Shown piece after piece: positions 20,641 to 30,255 of a stretch of 64,000 nt of DNA. Where the stretch lies: positions 34,865,475-34,929,474 of the forward strand of contig JBANSL010000009.1 of the NCBI GenBank assembly GCA_037127255.1. The letters are read 5' to 3'. The DNA comes from Persicaria tinctoria. Lineage: Eukaryota > Streptophyta > Magnoliopsida > Caryophyllales > Polygonaceae. Below the pieces are notes generated by a model. That model saw only the letters and a program-made list of their open reading frames with translations. It made no database searches and was not told where the DNA came from. The translations under genes and the position numbers were made by a program. How positions within the stretch are numbered: the stretch's first letter is position 1; each line of letters begins with the position of its first letter.

Positions 20641-21068
20641 TTTTAAACTTATATTTATATTAATTTTCAACTTATATTTATATTAAATACTCATTTTTTT
20701 AGTCATTTGAGATTTTTTTAATGTCAAATGAAAATAAAATTAAGTTTAATTTTAAACTTCAATTTCCATACCAACATTATAACACATTAATTTTAAACTT
20801 AAGTTCAGTTTTAAACAAAAGGAATGAAATATACATTCACATTTGTCACAAAATATGTGGAAATCAAAATTGAAACAAAAGGTGTGGAAAATAAAAGGAA
20901 ATTAAAAAACTCATATTAAATGAGCAGTGACTCATTGGTTTGTAAAAAGTCACGTTGGATCACCATATTGACCGTTGGATTAAACAACATCTACGATCAA
21001 TAGAATTAGGCAAATTTTTATTTTAGTTTTGTAATTTGAGCAAATTCACACCCTATTAAACAACAACT
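20641..21068. other. AT-rich intergenic stretch
   Basis: Low-complexity, with repeated TTATATTTATATTAA and TTTTAAACTT words. No gene seen. Confidence 0.6.
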
Positions 21069-21081
21069 TTGCAGCAAGATT

Positions 21082-21445
21082 TTGAATTGTTTCTTCTCGG
21101 AGTGCAAATTCACAATTGTCGTCAGTATGTCTGTGCAACAAGCTTGCATCAATTCTTCTCGGAGTGCAATTTCCCGACGAAGAGGAATGCAGAATGCGCC
21201 GTCCTTGATTACGTGCCGTCATGGCCGCCCTGCCTCCATACAAACTTGTAAGAGAGGAGAGAATGCTGGTAGACAATTTTATGGGTGACTTTTTTTTCTA
21301 TTGGGTCGACGAAGCTACACCAAGTACATCTAATGTTCAGGGTGCTATGGAGAGCTTAAATGTGTTGCAAGTAGAGAATTTTATACTCAAAGTTGTCATT
21401 GGTTTGATGTATGTAATGGTTGTGATAATGTTGTTGAAAATGTAA
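21082..21445 (+). pseudogene. GRF-type zinc-finger protein remnant
   Basis: One frame (21136-21288) contains CRHGRPASIQTCKRGENAGR and then QFYG. A second frame (21289-21445) continues with FFFYWVDEA and a short leucine-rich tail (VLQVENFILKVVIGLMYVMV). Together they match the order of plant GRF zinc fingers: C-x-H/C-G, GRxFY, a Cys, then FFxWxDE, followed by a coiled or membrane-like tail. The segment between FYG and FFYW, which normally holds the last cysteines, is missing and the frame changes there. Small GRF proteins are often transposon-associated in plants. I infer a dead copy. Confidence 0.6.
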
Positions 21446-21689
21446 TGGGATGTTTTTTTTTATTGAGAAATCATGTGGTTTTATTAGCATCATCAATCTC
21501 TTTATATTAAATTGAGATTACCATGGGTTAAATTGAAAAAAAAAAGAACAAGGAGGGATGGAGGGAGTTAAAGGGGATCCGTTTTATGTGTTTTTTTTTT
21601 TTTTTTTTATTTTTTTAAATTAAAAAACCATTACAGGTAAAAAGAAAAAGGGGAGCGATACAACGAAAAAGGGAGTGAGAGGAAAAAGG

Positions 21690-22883
21690 GGCCGAGAAAA
21701 AGGTGGCGATTAGGGTTTTAGGGCGAGTTCCTCTCCTAGCCGTCATCATCGTCGCCGGCGAACTCCACAGCAGACTACATAGCATCATCGTCGTCGGCTG
21801 CCACACAGCCACGTCACCTCTTCAGCGGTTGTTCTCCAGGTTACAAATTACGTGTTTTTGAACTTTTAATTTCAGCGCTTCTTCACCGTGCATTTGGTTC
21901 ATAGGCGTTTGGATTTGTTTTTAATTTCAGTTTCTTGAGTTGAAAACCATTTTAGATTAGTAGAATCATATTAAGTTTGTGATATATTTCAAGTTTAGGA
22001 ATTGTAAATTTAGTGATTTGGGAATATATTGGCATTTGGATTTAGGATTTTACGTTAGGTATTGACAATTGGATTGATAGAGGATTTGGGGACATATTGT
22101 TTTGGGTTGGATTTCATTAGGCATATATTGACATTTGGATTGTAAGGGATTTCGATTTTTGTTCAGATTTGTCTTTGGTGTATTTTCCCTGCCATAATAC
22201 AAGGTGGATAGTTTTGTCTTTGGTGAAATTAGAGTTCCATTGCTTGAGTTTTGTTGGGAATCAATCTAATTTTGGGTTACATTTCTTGCGATCCACTTTA
22301 TATTAGAATGCTTTGTTGAAATTAGAGTTCAATTGCTTGAGGTTTGTTGGAGATCAATCTAATTTTGGGTTACATTTCTTGAGATCCACTTTATATTAGA
22401 ATTCTTTGGTGAAATTAGAGTTCAATTGCTTGAGGTTTGTTGGAGATCAATCAGTTGAGGATGTTAAAAATGTTGTGAAATTAGAGTTCAACTGATGATT
22501 ATCATCAGTTGAGGATGTTTTATTAGGATTATTTGGCCCTTTTAAACAGAACACGTTAGAGGTCATTTGGTTCAGATTTTAGTTGCATAAAAATGTTTTA
22601 GGAAATGTCACTTGAGCTGGTTTACAAGAATATATACATTAATCAATATGAAATAAGGTTTTTAAAACCACAAACCTCATTATAGATGAATCAGTCATAC
22701 TAAGATAAACTGTTCATTAAAGATTTTGAACTAAGATCCATTTTATGCCTTTTCACTTCATCTGTGGTATGTTCTTATTTATCCATTTGTTGTTTGCTTC
22801 ACGTTTGTGTTTTCAATCAAATTGTTTTATTCGTAATCGACATATGTTTTTCTTTTATCTTGGTGCACTACAATAGTTTTGAT
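21690..22883 (+). other. 5' leader exon and long leader intron of the Agenet gene (inferred)
   Basis: A GC-richer leader containing GATTAGGGTTTTAGGGCG and CGTCATCATCGTCGCCGG (about 21700-21838) ends at TTCTCCAG|GTTACA. A roughly 1-kb T-rich sequence follows, ending in ACTACAATAG just before the ATG at 22884. This is the usual layout of a plant 5'UTR intron. It is inferred, with no transcript evidence. Confidence 0.45.
22221..22465. repeat. 93-bp tandem repeat, about 2.6 copies
   Basis: GAAATTAGAGTT recurs at 22225, 22318 and 22411 (exact 93-bp spacing), with CAATCTAATTTTGGGTTACA between. A shorter fourth start is at about 22478. It lies in the putative leader intron of the Agenet gene. Confidence 0.85.
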
Positions 22884-23524
22884 ATGGCAACACCAGACCA
22901 ACCAATCAACATAGATTCTGAATCTGATGGCTTGGAGTCAGACAGCTCCGAGGAAATTGAAGGTAGTGAAGGTGAGTGATGCGTTGGTTAAACTAGGTTC
23001 ATAGACACTTTCAGTACCAAATTAGAGTATAGATAAAAAAAAATTGGAATTCTTTATCACTTGCGGAATTCCAAGACTGACATTTATTTGATGGATCATG
23101 GATAGAAGTGATAGGTGCGGAGAAAGACTTTTTGGGATCCTTCTTTTCTGGCTATATCATCGAGAGATACTGGAAGACGCACTACGTGGTTCAGTATGAT
23201 TTTCTATTCAAGGAAGAGGACAGCGACGAACCTCTCAATGAAATTCTTCCAGGCTGCCTACTGCGTCCTACACGGCCTATTGGGGAATTCGACAATTACG
23301 AGATCAATGACGAAGTCGATGCATGGCACGAAGGCGGCTATTGGTTAGGTGAGATCACCAAGGTCATGGGCAATAGGAGGAACAAGAGGTTTGAAGTTTT
23401 ATTTCCATGGACTGGTGATAGAAAGCGTTATCCATATTATTATCTGCGACCGCATTTGGAGTATCACATCAGGGATACAAGGTGGTATGGCCAAGACAAA
23501 TATGCCTTCATGTGGGATGTTTAG
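22884..23524 (+). CDS. Agenet (Tudor-like) domain protein, 168 aa
   Basis: Two coding exons: 22884-22971 and 23106-23524, with a 134-bp intron (GTGAGT...GATAG, phase 1). The first 28 residues are acidic and Ser-rich (ESDGLESDSSEEIEGSE). The rest carries two Agenet-type modules. The first (about 30-82) has FLGSFFSGYIIERYWKTHY, VQYDFLF and PLNEILPGCLLRPTRP. The second (about 88-150) has YEINDEVDAWHEGGYWLGEI, FEVLFPWTGDRKRYPYYYLR. These follow the family pattern of a charged barrel binding modified histone tails or chromatin partners. A nuclear chromatin-reader role is inferred. The protein is shorter than multi-Agenet DUF724 proteins, but there is no frame damage. The 3' UTR runs to about 23750. 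Confidence 0.8.
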
Positions 23525-24012
23525 TAAATTCTAATGTGGAAATCTGCTACTGTAAAGCTTGTGACAGTTCGCATTTTGTAAGAACTTCTAATATAATGGT
23601 TTGTAACTTCTAATGTATTGTAATGGTATGTAATCTGCTGGTGAAAAGCTTGTTTGTAATGGTTTGTACTTCCGGATACACTAATGGCCAGGGAATTAAT
23701 GGGCCAGGTTTTGTGTTTTGTAATGACTTAGCATAATGCTTAAGGTGGGCTTAAAATTTTTTGCATACAAGTATTTGATCAACTACCTTTTAAATATAGA
23801 AGTGATAAGAGGTCATTAAGTAATGCAAGGTTATTCAACTAATAACACATTCAAGGTAATGCAAGATTATTCAAACACGTACTTCATAAAACTTCCTCAT
23901 AAAACAGTCATAAAAGTCATAAACATCAACAACAAAACATACAACATGAAACTAAACATCCATAACATGCATAAATAAACATTGGAAGCCTTCCCCTTTG
24001 CAGTGCATATCT
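23525..24012. other. Intergenic region between convergent genes
   Basis: Contains the 3' UTR of the Agenet gene (repeated TAATGGTTTGTAACTTC words, 23590-23670) and the 3' side of the Myb/SANT-like gene. No further gene seen. Confidence 0.5.
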
Positions 24013-24768
24013 TCATGGTGAACCGTACATGGCACCTTCCCCATGCACCGAGCTGTCGGTGTCATCAAACTGTCCTTCGACAACGCTCTCACCTGTGGAC
24101 GTGTAGTGACCATACGACATATCGTCCGACTCTTCCTGTTAAGAGAATAAGGTGGCGCAAGGTCGACAATCTCTCCCGTCATACCCCCTTCCTTGATCAA
24201 CTTGTATGAGTGGTGTTGCTACAAAAAAATGTAAAACACGAAGTTAAAAAAATATAACTATATAAGTTGATTTAATTGACAAATGACGTATACCACCAAT
24301 CTCCCTAGCTTAACTATAACTCTCCTAACCGTGATTAGCCTACATCTAACTGCATTCAATAATGGGCCGCCTAAATGGGCCATTTGGCCCAACCATTTTG
24401 TAAACTCAGAAAGTGTAATTTTGTTTTGTGGAATATTACAAGGGAGTTCCTATTACCTTGTTTGCCTTCTCCAGCCTGTCAATCCACCAGGAGTCCGGTG
24501 CCCTCACCTCACAGTTGTGGAGTTGTGCATCCACTTCTGTGTCTTCACAAATAGACAGCCACACCATGTAATCCTCTCTAATGTGCATGATCTTTTGTTT
24601 GATGACAAATTCGCTCGCCACTATCCCATATTGGTGGAGAAGTCTCCTCCGGATAACACCGATTTCTCCTTCGGTGGCCCTATATTGATCGCACGGAACC
24701 AAAAGGTTCTTCGTTTCCTCTGTTGTCCAGCTGCTCCATGGGTATGGTTTGTTGATCATCCCTACCAT
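24013..24768 (-). CDS. Myb/SANT-like DNA-binding domain protein
   Basis: Exon 1 (24768-24457, 104 codons) reads PWSSWTTEETKNLL, then LHQYGIVASEFVIKQKIMHI, and ends DSWWIDRLEKANK. This matches the plant Myb/SANT-like (Myb_DNA-bind_3) pattern: W-T-E-E start, K-x-K-x-x-R-x-D-Y helix, and an AP-D-x-WW-x-x-R end. A good donor (AAG|GTAATA) and acceptor (TTTTTTTGTAG|CAACACC) define a 238-bp intron. Exon 2 starts at 24218. In its direct frame it stays open to 23952. A different frame ending at 24013 gives a more protein-like acidic tail (EESDDMSYGHYTSTGESVVE), so a small error or an extra splice is possible. Such proteins are nuclear and often derive from Harbinger transposons. Confidence 0.6.
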
Positions 24769-24852
24769 AGAGAATAGGCTGAAGATTTTGAATTTGCGAG
24801 TGATGCAGTGATGGAATCAAATGGAGGAAGGAGGGAGGAGGGTAGGCATCCA

Positions 24853-24859
24853 TTTTATA
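24853..24859 (-). promoter_or_regulatory. TATA box of the Myb/SANT-like gene
   Basis: TATAAAA on the minus strand, 85-91 bp upstream of the ATG at 24768. The solo LTR begins only 37 bp further upstream. Confidence 0.55.
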
Positions 24860-24896
24860 GAAGGGGTTGAGGTGTGATGCTTTCAATCAGGGCATC

Positions 24897-26614
24897 TGTT
24901 GTGAGCCTAATTCGCCATATTTTACACTAACTTTTATATTGATTTCTGCATACATTGCATGCATTTGGGTTGGAATAATACAGAATCTGTGTATTTTACA
25001 CTTATTTGCAATATATGGAGGTCTACACAAGTTTTGGTTATATTTCGCAGAAATCGGACGCACTTTGGAGCTTAAAGGAAACTCATGGAGAAGCTAAGAA
25101 TGGTGCAGCTGGAGAAAGGGCCATTTTTCACCATTTTTCGTTCTGAATCAAGCTTTGATGTCTTCATGAGAGTTGTAGCCCTCGAAAAGAGCTTTCCAAC
25201 GCATGGTCATATGCGTCAATCCGACAAACGAGGACTCGGGAAAGTACGTTTCAAGAACAGAGCAGAAAGCTGAGAGAACTCTACACGATCTCGAGTACAC
25301 CGTACTCGATCTCGAGGAGGGCTGGTCGAGCACACCTGGTCGAGCAGAGCTGATCGAGGACACTGAGTCAGAGACAACCCGATCCCGGAACCCTACTCGA
25401 TCTCGAGGAGATCTAGTCGAGATCGACGAGCCCCGAGTTCAGATCCGAGCCGGTCGAGCAGAGCCACCCGGGAAGACCTAGTCGATGAGCCAATCCTACT
25501 CGAGACAGAGGAAGGCTACTCGAGATCGACTAGACATGTGAGTCATGTCCGAGTCACATCGAGCACCAGCTAGCCGAGCCACACCCGTCGACGACAATCC
25601 TACTCGATCTCGAGGAGCCCTAGTCGAGATCGACGAGCCGTGTCCGGGAGCGCGTTACGCGGTTTCGTTGTCCTACTAGGATTGGGATTCCTTGGAGCCT
25701 AAGGAAGTCGAATAGGCCGAAATCTATCAAGTTCTATCCATGGAAGGGAGATCTATCAACATGAAGACATCTTACCTAGTTTAGATTTATTTTCCTTTTA
25801 GATTTCATTCCTAAATTGCTTTTATTTATCTTTTAAAGGTTTAGATATAATTTTAGATATAGATAGATATCTTCTATCCTTGGATAGCAAGGATTAGGGT
25901 TGGGGTTTAGATATAATTTTGTAAGTTTTAGTTTATTTTATGTTAAAGTTAATTTCTTTTATTATGTTTTGTTTCTAATTTTCTTCTTCTAGGGTTGGGG
26001 TGATCCCAACATAGATATGTGTGTTTGATTTAAATCCATGAATTTATATGTCTTCATCATCATCTACCTATGTGCTTAATCCTTTGCGAAAGTTAAGGAA
26101 ATTCCTTATTCATGATATTGAAGCGAAAGTGATCTTATTATGAATTGGATAGTAATTAGGGTTTGCTTGCGAAAGTTGGTTGATCCTAATTAAGAAAAGG
26201 TAGAAACAAATTAGGTTTTTATGCGAGAGCCTCTATCACCTAAATTGTTGGAATTTGCGAAAGTTGATTCTTTGATATAAAGCATACATCTTTATGTGAT
26301 TTATGATCTGCGCATATGTTTATTGTTGTGGTGATCCCTAACCTTGGAAGTTTGCATCTTTATTTATTTTATTTCATTATTTTTATCCTGCAAAGCTACC
26401 CGACACCGACCACCTCTTCTTCTATCATTCCCTCGACATCGACCAAGTCTTAGTCAACATCGACAACAACCTCCCCACCTCTTCCCGCTATTCCCGAACC
26501 CCAAAACACACTAAACCTAGAACCGCTGACTTCTCTCCTGAGGACGAACCTGACTCCACTATCCTATACAGGGTCTTGACTACAAATTTATTTGGTCGAG
26601 AAACCCTCTCGTCA
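24897..26614 (+). mobile_element. Solo LTR of the TCGA-rich Athila-type family
   Basis: Starts TGTTGTGAGCC and ends CCCTCTCGTCA, like element B LTRs. It is bounded by GCATC on both sides (24892-24896 and 26615-26619). No internal sequence is present, so it arose by LTR-LTR recombination. It carries a TCGA array at 25285-25640. Relative to element B it has an internal deletion removing the TATAAATA box and the GA tract (between about 25890 and 25920). Confidence 0.93.
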
Positions 26615-26619
26615 GCATC

Positions 26620-27188
26620 TTCAACCCTTCCATCATACCGAACCTAGATAGGTTTATGCAGGGGCATCTTCAGCCTACGTAGAACTAGGGGTGCGTCAGG
26701 CATCTTACGCCAGGAAAAGAGCATCTTCATCGCGCATGGATTCATATCTGGTGAAGTGGTGAACTTGCGCATATATTTTTCTCTTATGGGGTAATCTTGC
26801 AATTTTTATTTTTTTTGGTGATAATCTTTAGCCTTTGGTGCAACAATCTTGGTGAGAATATTATCCCTGTGTTTGGATAAAAGAAAAAAGATTTATCCTT
26901 GGGTGCAAATCTCTTTTTACCTTTCTTGTTATTTAGCAATTTTTTTAATAATATTTAGCGTATGGAACTGGTAAATTTATTTAATTATGGGATAAATACT
27001 ATTCATATTTAGATATAGTTTCTCAATTCTACCAAAAACGATATAGTTTCTGAATTGATCATTTTTTTTGAGCTCCCAGTTGATCATATTTAGATATAGT
27101 AACAATTATATCTTTATATGTTATAATAACACATTAGATATAGTATCTCAATTGACCGAACTTAATTCACCAAACTTAAGCAATTTTT
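26620..27188. other. Intergenic, no gene seen
   Basis: The first 150 bp continue the sequence interrupted by the solo LTR and include three GCATCTT words. The rest is AT-rich, with repeated GATATAGTTTCT-AATT phrases. Confidence 0.5.
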
Positions 27189-28110
27189 TTATTCCACCAT
27201 ATTTCTTGTAATCCACCGAATCATACCCTCGACGAACGCACATTCAATTCTGCACGTGCATATCTCACAAGCAAGAGAATCATCTTTATCTTCAGCAAGG
27301 AGCTGAAATGCTTTCCAGGGGTTTGATCTTCGACAACTTCGAATTGATGTTCCATTGGTGATATTTATACATGTGTTCCGCTTCCGGTTGAAGGAAGGTC
27401 TTCGAGCAATTACGACAATATTGTAAAATAGATCAGCAACTCTCCGACGACACGAAATTATTTTATAGCCCAACTTATGTTTCACACTATTAAGTAATGC
27501 AAAGCCTTTGGGTTTGAGCTCTTCAGATCCCCAACAATACATAGCTATGCCACAAGCTTAGCTTGCCACGTCGTGTCCCAACTCCGACGCCTTTAGAAGA
27601 TCTTGAATGCCTGCATCGTGATCGCATTTTGTGAAGAATTTAACCTGTAATTTGAAATGAAGCTATGAGGAACTATGATCAAGCACACACCGAACCAATG
27701 ATCCACAATCAACATCTTACCATTCCTTGCTGAAAGATTGCCTCCGGGTTTCCCGCGTTGATGCATTGTTTTAAAAAGCTTCTGGCATGACTATCATTTC
27801 TCGATGCGGCTACAAGTGAAATTCTCCAGTCATCCAGGTACTCAATTTCCGTCTTCTCAAGCACGTAATTGTGTTTTCCAACCAAATCAAAACTTTTGCA
27901 ACTGCATCACAATTAAGTAAATCAAATTTTGTTGCGAATGCATCAAATAACGAAATAAAAGTGGAGACAATAAGTTAACCGTAAGTTGAAGACATCCACT
28001 ATAGATTCACTTGCTACTCGACCGACAATCTCCAATATGAGATCGAATGGTAGTGTTTGTAGCGTCAATACCTCTGATTTCCTTGTCCTAACGTATCTAC
28101 CTTGATCCAT
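27189..28110 (-). pseudogene. F-box protein At2g35280-like, premature stop
   Basis: Three exons with clean splice sites: 28110-27980, 27901-27721 and 27644-27189. The F-box (residues 15-45) reads TLPFDLILEIVGRVASESIV, then DVFNLR-CKSFDLV. Exon 2 ends with the family signature FLKQCINAGNPEAIFQQGM. Exon 3 continues FFTKCDHDAGIQDLL and then meets an in-frame TAA (27560-27558) within VAS*ACGIAMYCW. The frame stays open past it through the CRRRVADLF region and a CEICTC cysteine motif to the natural end. F-box proteins recruit substrates to SCF ubiquitin ligases. The single stop in an otherwise intact gene suggests recent loss, a sequencing error, or a shortened product of about 132 residues. Confidence 0.75.
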
Positions 28111-28149
28111 TGCAACTATCTTAATTTCAGTTCTAGTTGGTAAGGGAGG

Positions 28150-28235
28150 ATGATGCAATTCAAGGGAGAAGATGGTGCAATTCAAGGGAGAATGAGATGA
28201 TGCAATTCAAGGGAGAATGGGTTGGCTATAACAAT
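28150..28235. repeat. Short tandem repeat in F-box gene upstream region
   Basis: TGCAATTCAAGGGAGAA recurs three times just upstream of the F-box start codon, at spacings of about 22 and 31 bp. Confidence 0.75.
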
Positions 28236-28239
28236 GCAA

Positions 28240-28960
28240 TGGAGAACGTAACTGCCACCTGAAGAGGAAGAGACGAGATGTGTGCAATGTACTTCAGAGG
28301 AAGTGACGTGTGCAACTGCAATGTACTTCAAACGCAATGGATGTGGAAGTGGAAGAGGAAAAGATTTTCAATCGTAATTAATTGTCGTGGTTTTAATCTC
28401 CCTTACTTTAAATTATCTATTTCTTTAATTTATTTTCGGTCAGAATCTTCCTATGTGATATTCTTACCAAAAGTATTATATGTATAACGGATTAACCCCA
28501 TACAACAGTTACTAACCCTTTTTTTTTAAAAAAAATAACGGATGAACCCTACGAAAAATAACGGATGAAAGTATAAAATTTAACCCTTTATTCAAAAAAA
28601 TAACGGATTAAGTATTCAGGCTTTTGTATCAACTTATTATTTGATAAAATTTTATAACGTTTTAAAATAAATTTTACAACCATAAAATCAATTTATGTGA
28701 GTGCAACATAGAGTAAAAAATTACCGCATATAGAGAGTAAAAAAAGGGTTAAATTTATGGACGTATAAATTAATGACGGATTTATAAAATGTTAAAATCC
28801 ATATATGTAAAATGACGTATAAATTAATGACGGATAATAATACAAATACACATATAGAGAGTAAAACATTACTGCATGAAATTAAGTACATAAGTTAAAT
28901 CCATATATGTAATTTGCATGCATATTGCATGGGAAAGTAGTCAGGGTTTGTAAAATGTTA
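28240..28960. other. AT-rich intergenic stretch
   Basis: Repeated ATAACGGAT and ATTAATGACGGAT words (28530-28830). No coding or transposon ends recognised. Confidence 0.5.
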
Positions 28961-29195
28961 CTCCCTCCGATCCAAAATGAATGAGGTTTGACTTTTTAAC
29001 ACGTATTTTAAGGAGCTAAAAACTATATAAAATATTAACTTTTTTTAAATTATTTTTTTACAACTTAATATTCGTTGGTAATAAGTATTAGATTATAAAA
29101 AAATAATAATAAAAAAGTTAATATATTATATAATTTTTAGCTCTTTAAAATACGTGTTAAAAAATCAAACGACAACCTTTTTGGATCCGAGGTAG
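28961..29195. mobile_element. Stowaway-like MITE 1
   Basis: 235 bp starting CTCCCTCCGATCCAAAATG and ending in its inverted partner TTTTGGATCCGAGGTAG, flanked by TA. The long inverted arms meet in an AT-rich centre, so the element is nearly a full foldback. This is the classic plant Stowaway (Tc1/mariner) pattern. Confidence 0.8.
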
Positions 29196-29203
29196 TAAAA
29201 TAT

Positions 29204-29445
29204 ACTACCTCCGTTCGGAAAAACTTGACACTTTACTATTCATGCACGCTTTTTTAGTAGATAAAAACTATATAAAATATCGAGTTTTTTTAATAATTTT
29301 TTTAACAACTTCGTAGTTATTATTAATAAGTACAAACTTGTTAAAAAAAATTTATAAAAAAATGAATATTTTATATAGTTTTTATCGTTTAAAAAAAACG
29401 TGCATGAATAGTAAACGACAAGTTTTGCCGAACGGAGGGAGTAGT
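29204..29445. mobile_element. Stowaway-like MITE 2
   Basis: CTACCTCCGTTCGG at the left and CCGAACGGAGGGAGTAG at the right, with inverted arms (CATGCACGCTTTTTT / AAAAACGTGCATG). It sits 8 bp from MITE 1. The exact TA duplication at the right is unclear. Confidence 0.75.
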
Positions 29446-30255
29446 GTATTATTTACATCAAAAGAAGAGAATAAGACATTAATGGTAGTTGTTTGAAAAA
29501 ATGTACAATAATTGACTTAGTTTTGTGTGATTGCTTTTTCCCATTAAATATATAAAAAAGGTGGGTGGGTAGGCTTACCCTTGTGTAAGTAAAGCATTTT
29601 CTTAACAATATATGAGGTTTTATGTTTTAAAGTAGAAAATTTTAATGATTTGTGTATTGTTGACTTTTTAAAAGAATTTAATTGTTTAAAATGTATAGTT
29701 GGTGAAAAAAAAATTTATAAAAAAGTTTGTGCAATTATGAAGTTTTTTTAAAGGTGAAGGATTTTATTAGAAGTCGTGCAAAAAACTAAAAGTCAATGTA
29801 TTTTAGGAGGAACGTAGTTACATTTTTTGTTTTTTGCAATTATATTTAATCAGGCAAACTCAACTATTGCACCGGCTTTTTTATGTTTAAAAGAAAAAAG
29901 AGTCTCTCTAGACTCTAATCTTTTGAGCTACCAACCGGATTACAGACCCATCCAAATATCCAAATAGCAAACAAAATGAAATCCAGGATAACGTTAAGAT
30001 CCCCTCATCGACCAATCCCATCCCTCCACGTGGAACAGAAAAAAGCAACACCGACACCTCACCCCTCATCTCCCAATTCCCATGACCTTTCCACTTTTCA
30101 AACCCCTCTCTCTCCTCACCCCATTGGCCCTCCCCCGACCACGGGCCCCACCATAAAGCTCACCTTTCGTCCTCCCCTTTTCCCCTTTTCCCGATCCCAC
30201 CCCCTCATTTTTTTATTAATCAAAAATAGAAATCAACACACTCTCGCTACTCGCC
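29446..30255. other. Upstream region of the CCT-domain gene
   Basis: AT-rich sequence up to about 29940, then a C-rich 5' leader with CT- and CCCC-rich stretches typical of plant 5' UTRs (29990-30255). No TATA box could be chosen with confidence. Confidence 0.4.
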
